A program made the position numbers and the translations under genes. The notes beneath the pieces are model-generated. The model ran no database searches. It was not told the DNA's origin and was given only the letters and a program-made list of their open reading frames with translations. 56,183 bases of DNA from Haplomitrium mnioides (Eukaryota; Marchantiophyta; Haplomitriopsida; Calobryales). Shown piece after piece: positions 10,420 to 22,520 of the stretch; position 1 is the stretch's first letter, and each line of letters opens with the position of its first letter. The stretch is taken from NCBI GenBank assembly GCA_049999725.1, contig JBNGIS010020614.1, positions 1-56,183 on the forward strand, written 5' to 3'.

Positions 10420-13400
10420 TGTCACTCCCATGTTTCAAGCCTTAACCTTTTCAGATGCTGCTTTGAAGGCATGGGAGGACATATTCAGGACTTTTAGGTT
10501 CTTTTCTGAGATGGCCCCTTGCTAGTTACCACTTTGAGGCTTTAAGGATTCTCCCTTTCCTTACAGGCCTTCTGTTCACCACTCACTCTCTTCAAATTAT
10601 ACTCAAATCATTCATTCATGACTCAGCTCCACATTTACCACACCCAGCTTTCCTTGTGTAATTCCTTCCATGTATTCCAGAGGTCCAAATTTGAGACCCT
10701 GCCACCTTATGTATGCTGTGAGGCAGAAAGGTGTTGTGATCTGCACCAATAAACAAATGACAAAGGTCTAGACTCCCCCTCCCAAGGTTGTCACAAAGCT
10801 GATACAACTGGTTCCTAGTTTATCCTAAGATGAACTACTTTCTAAGCTATACAATAAAATTAGAAACAGAGAGCATTCACCCCCATGACCACTTGGCTGT
10901 GTCAAGGGACTTGATTCCCCCTCTAGAGCTGTCCTAGGGTCTGCTCAATTGTCTTGATATCTTCTAATCTAATATGCCTCTTAAACACAAATGCAGAATG
11001 CAAATCTATCTACACACATATGCACAAACACACTTACACTATGTACTGCAATAGGAAACAAAGTCCTTGAAGGCCCTCTAGACTGATCTCACCAACAGAG
11101 ACTTCCCTTCTGAATCACTGGTTGCCTTCCAACCTTCAAACCAACATCCACCCACACACCCCCCCTCTAGATAGTTTTTCAACTTCGCTCGCGAGAAACC
11201 CTGACTTTACTTCCTCAAGCTAGGAAAAGGATTTATTTGGCTTCCACCTCTGGAAGGCAGTCTTCCCGACTGTAGATAGCCCACTCCACCTCGAGCCTCG
11301 ACAAGTCTTACTTCGCAGTGCGCGGGCACTAACGCAACCCCCCCTCTCAGCTCCACTTGAAGAATTACACCAGAGTGTACTCCGAACATTCTGGGTTGAT
11401 GCTCTTGCACAGGGAATGCAGAGACGACCCCAAGCTTCTTACTTGGCAGCCTCTCCCGAATTCTCAGCTAGCCAAAATCCCTTCTAGCTCACGTATCCGT
11501 CCACTCATGGGGATGAGTTCACCTGGATTGCTCGAGCCTCTAGAGCTCCTCGTCCAGCGATTCTCAGCGCCCCTCTAGTCCACCTCCACCCCCGATTGCC
11601 CCCAGCACTAGTTCACCCGCTTCACATAGCTTCTCACTGGATCCTTCCTCCTGCCTTACCTTGTTGCAATTTCCCTATCTTGAGGTTGCTGTCGCGTCTT
11701 TAGATCGCTCCTGCATCAACCTGAACAAATTTGAAGGCCCTCGATATATACCCCCCGAGCGCGCGCTGATCCCTTGAGCCCTTCCCATTGAAAGGTCGTT
11801 AATCCCATTGGGCTCGGAATGGGAGGTTGCGACGCGTGTTTCGTAAGGTTGTTATTCCTATTACAACGGAAAAGGAGAGCCCGCCACGTGTCCTGTCAGT
11901 TGGTCAAGAAGCGCCAAGTACAACGGTAACTCTACAAGGAGTCTGAGGAATCTTGTGGGCTGAGATTCCGTAGATTCCTGCGGAACCAAGTCCGAAGGGT
12001 TCCTTGGAACAGAGTTCCGAAGCGCCCCATAGAATCTTTGCAGATTCACCCGAATATTCCAACGGACTCCTCCAAGCGCCACGTTGTTCGAGGCCTCGTC
12101 GTCTGACGCCGCTCCGCAAAAAGGTAGGCGAACGACCACGCTGACTTCCTTCTCTGAAGTTAACCTGCTCGTGGCCTGATGCCGGACGGGCTCCTACCTG
12201 CTGTTGCGTGTCCATTGATTTACTCGAGGCTTCCAAGGTCGCCACATCATCTAAAGAGCGTCGTCCGACGTCTCCTCGCAAAGGGATAGGCGAACCGTTG
12301 GTTTGACCCTCTTCCGTAGTTGACTCGGTAACTCTCCTTCTTTCTTCCACGGATGTCACGTCATCTGTAAAACCTTCCCTCGTCGAGTAAGAACTGTGTC
12401 GATGTTGCCATTTTGGAACTCCCTCGTGATAAGACCGGTACGCCACCGAGGCTCTCTTCGCTAAGTTGTCATCTCACTCGATATAAGAGCTACACGGAGC
12501 TCCTCTTTGAACTGGCCCTCGCATCCTCCGTCAAACTTTTAGTGTCGTGATTGTGCCCTGTCAAACTTCCCCACTTGTTCTCGTCAGATTGGTGACACAT
12601 CCTCTTTTCGGCACGGCTTGATCCTCCTCCGGTCGGATCTGCGCTAAATTGCCTATTTGGTACCCCTCGGTTCTCCTCTGATCAGATCGTAGATAGGCCA
12701 CCCTTTCGGCACTATTTGATCTTTGTCTGGCTGGAATTACGATGTGTCACCCTTTCAGCTTCCTTGATTCTCCTCTGGTTGGATCGTGGATAGGTCACTG
12801 TTTTGCCTTTGCTTGCTCTTCGTCAGACCGAACTTGTGATTCATCCCCTTTTTGGCTTCCTTGGTTCTCCTTTGGTCGGATCGGGGATAGGTTGCCATTT
12901 TGCCTTTACTTGCTCTCCTCTGGTAATTTATCCCTGTTAAATAAACCTGTAATTTATCCCCCTTTCTGCTCTCCTCTGGTTCTCCTCCGGTTGGATTGTC
13001 GATAGATCACCCTTTCGGGTGATCCCTCCTTGCTCTCCAGTTGGGCCTCTCAACGGATCCTTGTTAAACGGGCTCCCCACGTCAGAAGACGGATCAGAAC
13101 CCACTTAGCCGGGTTCCCCACTTAGAGAGGCGCAATCCCGTTAAGTTTTCTAGGCCCCGTTACTTTCCGTGAAGATCCCCGGGCTTCTTGGAGCCGCCAT
13201 GTCATCCATGGAATCCCATGTAGCGCTCTGGAGACGCCACGTTTTCGTGGAATCCTTCGGAGCCTTCAAACGACTCCACGTTTCTGCGAAGGTCTGCGGA
13301 TTTGAAGAGAAGGGTCGGACCCTTGTAGAGCGCACTCACACTTGTGGGATCGAGGCATCTCCCACTCCCTAGCCTAGCTTTCCCTTGCGACGATCTCGAC

Positions 13401-13838
13401 TCCTCCTTCCTTCCTTGATCCTCGCTCTTGATATGCGGTAGCTGCAAGCAATGTCTGCGGTCTCTTTCTCCCCTGAGTGCCTTTGAGTTTCTGTGTTGTA
13501 GATTCGCTCTTCCTCCTCTGATCGCTTCGCCTTAGGTGGGCGTTCCCTTCTTCCCCACTCAACTTTGATTCCCGCATCCCCATGAGGCCCACGCATTCTC
13601 GCTTGCCCAATTCAGATTTTTTAGTGGTACCCCTCCCCTGGTTGGCGATCACTGCCCCCTTCTCTTCTTCTGCCATGATCCCGTTCTCCTCCAAGGATTC
13701 ATGCGCCCTATTCTTACTTACAGATTGAAGGATCTTTGTTGCTCTCGAGGCGTCCTTGCACTTACCAGAGTGAAATTGTGTCAATGCTGCTTCTGTAAGG
13801 CAAAATTCTATAACAGCATCCCAATTCGCTGGCTAACA
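10420..13838 (-). repeat. Element 1, 5' LTR (3419 bp)
   Basis: Direct copy of 1255-4537. Plus-strand boundaries are TGTCACTCC at 10420 and GGCTAACA ending at 13838, which gives TG...CA ends in element orientation. The LTR would carry the promoter, but its TATA-like site is degraded. It shares the short-period tandem units (about 12610-13030) with the other LTR. The two LTRs differ by many substitutions and several indels, including a 21-bp indel at about 13640-13665, so the insertion is old. Confidence 0.93.
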
Positions 13839-14741
13839 TGAACTCTAAGATGCAATTCTTTACATATCATTGTTGAACTCTAGAATAAACTCTTAGATTC
13901 ACTTGTTTACATATCAATATTAAGCTCTGTTGTGAACTCTAAGATGCACTTTATAAATATCAATGTTGAACTCTAGTATGATTTCTACGATGCACTTATT
14001 TACATATCAATGTTGAACTCTAGAATGAACTCTAAGATGCACTCGTTTACATATCAATGTTGAACTCTAGTATGACCTCTAAGATGCACTTGTTTATATA
14101 TCAATGTTGAACTCTAATATGAACTCTAAGATACACTTGTTTATATATCAATGTTGAACTCTAGTATGAACTCTAAGATGCACTTGCTTACACATCAATG
14201 TTGAACTCTAGTATGAACTCTACAATGCACTTGTTTACATGTCAATGCTAAACTCTAGTATGAACTCCAAGGTACATATCAATGTTGAATTCTAGAATGA
14301 AGTCTAAGATGCACTTGTTTACACATCGTTGTTGAACTCTAGTATGAACTCTAAGATGCGCTTGTTCACATATCAATGTTGAGCTCCACTATATCCCGAA
14401 GATGGACTTGTTGACATATCAATGTTGAACTCTAAGATGCACTTGTTATATATCAATGTTGAACTCTAGTATGAACTCTTAGATGCCCTTGTTTACATAT
14501 AAATGTTGATTTCTAGTATGAACTCTAAGATGCACTTGTTTACATATCAATGTTGAACTCTAGTATGAAGTCTAAAATGTACTTGTTTATACATCAATGT
14601 TAAATTTTAGAATGAACTCTATGATGCACTTGTCTATATATCGATCTTGAACTCTAGAATGAACTCCATAATGCATTTGTCTATATATCAATGTTGAACT
14701 CTTGTTTGAACTCTAAGATACACTTGTTTACAAATCAATGT

Positions 14742-17600
14742 TGAACTCTATTATGAACTCTAAGATGCACTCGTTTACATATCAATGTTAAACCCTAGTA
14801 TGAACTCTACGATGCACTTGTTTACATATCAATGTTGAACTCTAGTATGAACTCTAAAGTACAAATCAATGTTGAATGCTAGTATGAACTCTAAGATGCA
14901 CTTGTTTACATATAATTAATGAACTCTAGTATGAACTCTAAGATGCACTTGTTAACATATCAATAATGAACTCTATTGTGAACTCTAAGATGAACTTGCT
15001 TACATATCAATCTGGAACTCTAGAATGATCTCAAAGGTGCATTTGTTTACTTGTCAATGTTAAAATCTAGAATGAAATCTAAGATACATATCAATTTTGA
15101 ACTCTAGTATGGACTCTAAGCTGCACTTGTTTACATATCATTGTGGAACTCTAGTTGCAACATAAAGATGCACTTTTTTACATATCAATGTTGAACTCTA
15201 GTTGGAACTCTAAAATGCAATTGTTTATTTATGAATGGTGAACTCTAGTATGAACTCTAAGATGCACTTGTTTACATATCATTATTGAACTCTAGTATGA
15301 ACTCTTAGATGTACTTGTTTACATATCAATTTTGAACTCTAGTGTGAACTCCAAGATGCACTTGCTTATATATCAATCTTGAACTCTAGAAGGATCTCTA
15401 AGATGCACTTGTTCACATACCAATGTTGAACTCGAGTATGAACTCTAAGATGCACTTGGTTACACATCAATGTTGAACTCTAGTTTGAACTCTAGGATGC
15501 GCTTGTCTACATATCAATGTTGAACTATAGCTTAAAATCTAAGATGCATTTTTTTACATATCAATGTTGAACTCTAGTCTAAACACTAAGATGCACTTGT
15601 TTTTCTATGAATGTCTAACTCTAGTATGAACTCTAAAAAACATATCAATGTTGAACTTTAACATGAACTCAAAGATGCACTTGTTTACATATCAATCTTG
15701 AACTCTAGAATGAACTCCATTATGCACTTGTTTACATATCAATGTTGAAGTTCTCTATGAACTCCCTAATGCACTTCTTTACATATCAATGATGAACTCT
15801 AGTATAAACTCTAAGATTCACTTATTTAAATTTCAATATAAAGCTGTAGTACTAACTCTTAAATGCACTTGTTAAATAAAAATAGTGAACTCTAGTAGGT
15901 ACTTTATCATGCTTTTTTTGACATATTAATGTTGAACTCTCGTGTGAACTCTAAGATGCACTTGTTTACACATCAATGTTGAACTCTAGTCTAAACTCTA
16001 AGATGCACTTGTTTATATAAGAATGTTGAACTCTAGTATGAACTATAAGATGCACTTGTTTACATATCGATGTTAAACTCTAGTATGAACTCAAAGATGC
16101 ACTTGTTTACATATCAATGTTAAACTCTAGTAGGAACTCTACGACGAACTTGTTTACATATCAATGTTGAACTCTAGTAGGAACTCTACGATGCACTTGT
16201 TTACATATCAATGTTGAACTCTAGTACGAACTCCAACATGCACTTGTTTACATTTCAACATAGAACTCTTGTATGAATTCAAAGATGCAGTTTCTTACAT
16301 ATCAAAAATAAACTCTAGTGTGATTTCTAGGATACATATCAATGTTGAACTCTAGTATGACCTCTACAATGCTCTTGTTTACATATAATTGTTGAGCTCT
16401 AGTGTGAACTCTAAGATATATATGAATGTTGAACCCTTGTATGAAATCTAGGATGCACTTGTCTACATATCAATGTTAAATTCTAGTTTGAGCTCTAAGA
16501 TGCACACGTCTACATATCAATTTTGAACTTTAGTATATCCTCTAATATAGACTTGTTGACATAACAATGTTGAACTCTAGTATGAAATCCAAGATGCACT
16601 TGTTTATATATTAATGTTGATATCTAGTATGAATTCAAAGATGCAATTGTTTACATATAATTGTTGAACTCTAGTTTGTATTCTAAGATGCACTTGTTTC
16701 CACATCAATGTTGAACTCTAGTATGAACTCCAAGATGCACTTGTTTATATATCAATGTTGATTTCTAGCATGAATTCAAAGATGCACTTGTTTACATATG
16801 AATTTTGAACTCTAGTTTTTATTCTAATATGGACTTGTTCACATCTCAATGTTAAATTCTAGTATAAACTCAAAGATGTACTTGTCAGCATATCAATGTT
16901 GAACTCGACTATGAACTATAGTATGCACTTGTTAACATATCAATGTTGAACTCTAGTATGAACTCTATGATGCACTTGTTTCAATATCAATGTTGAACTC
17001 TAGTATGAACTCTAAGATGCACTTGTCTACATATCAATGTTTGACTCTAGTATGAACTCTATGATGCACTTGTTTACTTATCAATGTTAAACTCTAGTAT
17101 AAACTCAAATGTAGATTTCAATGTTGAACTCTAGTATGAACTCCAGGGTTCACTTGTTTCAGTTTCAATAATGAACTTTAGTTTGAACTCTAAGATGCAC
17201 TTGTCTACATATCAATATTGAACTCCAATATAAACTCTAAGATGCACTTATTTACATATCAATGTTGAACTCTAGTTTGTCATCTAAGATGGACTTGTTA
17301 ACATATAAATGTTGAACTCTAGTATGAACTATAAGATGCACATGCCTACATATCAATCTTAAACTCTAGTATGAACTTTAAGATGCACTTGTAAACATAT
17401 CAATGTTGAACTGTAGTTTGAACTCTAAGATGCACTTGTTTACATGTCAATGTTGAATTCTAGTATGAACTCCAAGATGCACTTGTTTACATGTCAATGT
17501 TGAAATCTAGTATGAACTCTAATATGAAATTGTTTATATTTCGATGTTGAACTCTAGTATGAACTCTATGATGCACTTCTTTACATATCAATGTTGAACT
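14742..17600. repeat. Satellite super-block, copy 1
   Basis: A multi-kilobase run of satellite variants that is repeated, diverged, at about 20185-22520. Shared unusual monomers include the aaagtacaaatcaatg unit, the atcaaaaata unit and the acaatgctcttgtttac unit, all in the same order. The offset is about 5420-5440 bp across the first part and falls to about 4910 near the end, so indels of whole monomers have occurred since duplication. Confidence 0.8.
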
Positions 17601-20095
17601 CTAGCATAAACTCTAAGATTAACTTGATTACATATTAATATTGAGCTATATTGTGAACTCTAAGATGCACTTGATGAATATCAATGTTGAACTCTAGTAT
17701 GAGCTTTAACATGCACTTGTTGACATATCAATGTTGAACTCTAGGATGCACTTGCCTACATATCAATCTTGAACTCTAGAATGATCTCTAAGATGCACTA
17801 GTTTACATATCAATGTTGAACTCTAGTGTGAACTCTAAGATGCACTTGCTTCCATATCAATCTTGAACTCTAAATGATTTCTAAGATCCACTAGTTTACT
17901 TATCAATGTTGAATTCTAGTATGAATACTAAGATGCACTTGTTTACATATCATAGTTGAACACTAGTTTCAACTCTAAGATGCACTTGTTTACATATCAA
18001 TGTTGAACTCTAGTATGAACTCTAAGATGCACTTGTTTAGATATATATGTTGAACTCTAGTCTGAACTCTAAAATGCACGTGTGAACATATGAATCTTGA
18101 ACTCCAGTATGAACTCTAAGCTGCATTTGTCTACATGCTAATGTTGAACTCTAGTCTGAATGATGCACTTCTTTACATATCAATGTTGAACTCTAGCATA
18201 AACTCTAAGATTCACTTGTTTACATATCAATATTGAGCTCTAGCGTGAATTCTTTGATGCACTTGATGAATATCAATGTTGAACTCTAGTATGAACTTTA
18301 ACATGCACTTGTTGACATATCAATGTTGAACTCTAGTGTGAACTCTAGGATGCACTTTCTTACATATCAATCTTGAACTCTAGAATGATCTCTAAGATGC
18401 ACTTGTTTACATATCAATGTTGAACTCTAGTGTGAACGCTAAGATGCACTTGCATACATATCAATCTTGAACTCTTGAATGATCTCTAGGATGCACTAGT
18501 TTACTTATCAATGTTAAACTCTAGTGTGAACTCCAAGATACATATCAATGTTGAACTCTAGTATGAACTCTAAGATTCACTTGTTTATATATCATAGTCG
18601 AACACTAGTTTCAACTCTAAGATGCACTTGTTTACATATCAATGTTGAACTCTAATATGAACTCAAAGATGCACTTGTTTAGATATATATGTTGAAGTCT
18701 AGTTTGAACTCTTAGATGCACTCGTTAACATATGAATCTTGAAATCTAGTATGAACTCTAAGCTGCATTTGTCTACATGCTAATGTTGAACTCTAGTATG
18801 AACTCTAAGATACACTTCTTAACAAATCAATGTTGTACTCTAGCATGAACTCTAAGATTCACTTGTTTACATATCAATATTGAGCTCTAGTGTGAACTCT
18901 AAGATGCACTTGATGAATATCAATGTTGAACTCTAGTATGAACTTTAACATGCACTTGTTGATATATCAATGTTGAACTTTAGTGTGAACTCCAAGATGC
19001 ACTTGCCTACATATCAATGTTGAACTCTGGAATGATTTCTAAGATGCATGTTTACATATTAATGTTGAATTCTGATATGAACTCTAGAATGCGCTTGTTT
19101 ACATGTTAATGTTGAACTCTAGTATGAACTCTAAGATGCACTTGTTTACATATCAATGTTGAACTCAAGTTTGTACTCCAAAATGCACTTGTCAACATAT
19201 CAATGTTGAACTCTAGTATGAACTCTAAGATGCACTTGTTTACATATCAATGTTGAACTCAAGTTTGTACTCAAAAATGCACTTGTCAACATATCAATGT
19301 TGAACTCCAGTATGAACTATAAGATGTACTTGTTTGCATATCAATGTTGAACACCAGTTAGAACTTCAAAGTGTACTTGTTTACATATCATTGTTTCACT
19401 CTAGTATGAGTTCCAAGATGCAATTGATTACATATCAATGTTGAACTGTAGTTTGTCATCTAAGATGGACTTGTTGACATGAAAATGTTAAACTTGAGTA
19501 TGAACTCTAAGATGCACATGCATACATATCAATCGTGAACCCTAGTATGAACTCTAAGATGTGCTTGTTATATATCAATGTTGAACTCTAGTGTGTACAC
19601 TAAGATGCACTTGAAAAACATCAATGTTGAACTCTAGTATTAACTCTATGATGCACTTGTCTACATATCAATGTTGAACTACTTTGAACTCTTAGATGCA
19701 CTTGTTCACACATCATTCTTGAACTCTACTTTGAACTCTTAGATGCACTTGTTCACACATTATTCTTGAACTCTAGAATAATCCTTAGGATGCATTTGTT
19801 TACATATCAATGTTGAACTCTAGTGTAAACTCTAAAATGCACTTGTTTGCTATCAATCTTGAACTCTAGAATGATATTTTAGATGCACTAGTTTTGTTAT
19901 CAATGCTAAACTCTAGTATGAACTCTAAGATACATATCAATGTTGAACTCTAGTATGAACTCTAAGATGCACTTGTTTACATATCATAGTCAAACTCTAG
20001 TTTTAACTATAAGATGCACTTGTTTACATATCAATGTTGAACTCTAGTATGAGCTCTAAGATGCACTTGTTTAGATATATATGTTGAACTCTAGT

Positions 20096-20105
20096 NNNNN
20101 NNNNN
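20096..20105. other. Assembly gap (10 N)
   Basis: Ten N bases. The 47 bases before the gap (20049-20095) and the 47 bases after it (20106-20152) are identical, both running from atgagctctaag to gaactctagt. This is either two equal neighbouring monomers or two overlapping contig ends that were not merged. The true gap length is unknown. Confidence 0.95.
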
Positions 20106-20184
20106 ATGAGCTCTAAGATGCACTTGTTTAGATATATATGTTGAACTCTAGTCTAAACACTAAGATTCACTTGTCAACAAATCA

Positions 20185-22520
20185 ATGTTGAACTCTATTA
20201 TGAACTCTAAGATGCACTTGTTTACATATCAATGTTGAACCCTAGTATAAACTCTACGATGCACTTGTTTACATATTAATGCTAAACTCTAGTATGAACT
20301 CTAAAGTACAAATCAATGTTGAATGCTAGTATGAACTCTAAGATGGACTTCTTTACATACCTTTGTTGAACTCTAGTATGAACTCCAAGATGCACTTGTC
20401 TACATATCAACATTGAACTCTAGTGTGAACTCTAAGATGCACTTGTTTACATATCAATCTTGAAGTCTACACTGATCTCAAAGATGCACTTGTTTACTTA
20501 TCAATGTTAAACTCTAGTATGAACTCTAAGATACATATCAATGTTGAACTCTAAGATGCACTTGTTTACATATCATTATGGAACTCTAGTTTTAACATTA
20601 AGATGCACTTTTTTACATATCAATGTTGAACTCTAGTTGGAACTCTAAGATGCAATTGTTTATATATGAATGTTGAACTTCAGTATGAACTCTAAAGTAC
20701 ATATCAATGTTGAATTCTAGTATAAACTCTAAGATGCACTTGTTTACATATCATCATTGAACTCTAGTATGAACTCTTAGATGCATTTGTTTACATATCA
20801 ATTTTGAACTCTAGTATGAACTCCAAGATGCACTTGGTTACAAATCAATCCTGAAATCTAGAAGGATTTCAAAGATGCACTTGTTTACATACAATGTTCA
20901 ACTCGAGTATGAACTCTAAGATACACTTGGTTACACATCAATGTTGAACTCTGGTATGAACTCTAGGATGCACTTCTTTACACATCAATGTTGAACTCTA
21001 GTTTAAAATCTATGATGCACTTGTTTACATACCAATGTTGATTTCTAGTCTGAACTCTTAGATGCACTTGTTTACTTGTCAATGTGTAACTCTAGTATGA
21101 GCTCTAAGAAACATATTAATGTTGAACTCTAATATGAACTCAAAGATGCACTTGTTTACATATCATACTTGAACTTTAGAATGAACCCCAAGATGCACTT
21201 GTCTATATATCAATGTTGAAGCTCTATATGAACTCCCTCATGCACTTCTTTACATATCAATGTTGAACTCTAGTATAAACCTAAAGATGCACTTCTTTAC
21301 ATATGAATGTTGAACTCTAGTATAAACTCTAAGATTCACTTATTTAAATTTCAATATTGAGCTCTAGTACTAACTCTTGGATGCACTTGTTAAATAAAAA
21401 TAGTGAACTCTAGTATGAACTTTATCATGCTTTTATTGACATATCAATGTTGAACTATAGCGTGAACTCTAAGATACAGTTGTTTACACATCAATGTTGA
21501 ACTCTAGTCTGAACTCTAAGATGCACTTGTTTACATATCAATGTTGAGCTCTAGTATGAACTTTAGACGCACTTGTTTACATATCAATGTTGAACTCTAG
21601 TAGGAACTCTACGATCCACTTGTTTACATATCAATGTTGAAATCTAGTACGAACTCCAAGATGCACTTGTTTACATATTAACGTAGAACTCTTGTATGAA
21701 TTCAAAGATGTAGTTTCTTACATATCAAAAATAAACTCTAGTGTACTTTCTAGGATACATATCAATGTTGAACTCTAGTATGACCTCTACAATGCTCTTG
21801 TTTACATATAATTGTTGAACTCTAGTATAAACTCTAAGATACATATCAATGTTGAACCCTAGTATGCAATCTAGGATGCACTTATCTACACATCATTGTT
21901 GAATTCTAGTATGAACTCTAAAATGCACTCGTCTAAATATCAATGCTGAAATTTAGTATATCCTCTAACATGGACTTGTTGAAATATCAATCTTGAACTC
22001 TAGTATGAACTCCAAGATGCACTTGTTTATATATCAATGTTGATTTCTAGTATGAATTCAAAGATGCAATTTTTTACATATAATTGTTGAACTCTGTTTT
22101 AAATTCTAAGATGCACTTGTTTCCATATCAATGTTGAACTCTAGTATGAACTTCAAGATGCACTTGTTTATATATCAATGTTGATTTCTAGTAAGAATTC
22201 AAAGATGCACTTGTCTACATATGAATTATGAACTCTAGTTTGTATTCTAAGATGCACTTGTTCACATCTCAATGTTGAATTCTAGTATGAACTCCAAGAT
22301 GCACTTGTTTATATATTAATGTCGAACTCTAGTTTGAACTCTAAGATGCACTTGTTTACATATCATTGTTAAACTTTAGTATAAACTCTAAGATGCACTT
22401 GTTTACATGTCAATGTTGAAATCTAGTATGAACTCTAATATGCAATTGTTTACATTTCAATGTTGAACTCTAGTATGAACTCTATAATGCACTTCCTTAC
22501 ATATCAATGTTAAACTTCAG
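20185..22520. repeat. Satellite super-block, copy 2
   Basis: Diverged second copy of the run at 14742-17600. It begins within about 90 bp of the assembly gap. Shared unusual monomers occur in the same order. The divergence seen by eye is well above allelic level, so a simple haplotype duplicate in the assembly is unlikely. Confidence 0.8.

Larger units (their letters stand above)
1255..13838 (-). mobile_element. Element 1: decayed Ty3/gypsy-type LTR retrotransposon
   Basis: A 12.6-kb element with long direct LTRs (3283 and 3419 bp) that begin TGTTAG and end TGACA when read on the minus strand. The 5.9-kb interior encodes, in order, capsid, zinc knuckles, protease, reverse transcriptase, RNase H and integrase. 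Integrase after RNase H places it in Ty3/gypsy, and no chromodomain follows the integrase, so it is not a typical chromovirus. It lies inside the satellite. The flanking 5-mers are tgagt (1250-1254) and tgaac (13839-13843), an imperfect candidate target duplication. All coding domains carry stops or frameshifts, so the copy is not autonomous. Lineage below Ty3/gypsy (Athila/Tat-like non-chromovirus) is inferred from motif style only. Confidence 0.95.
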
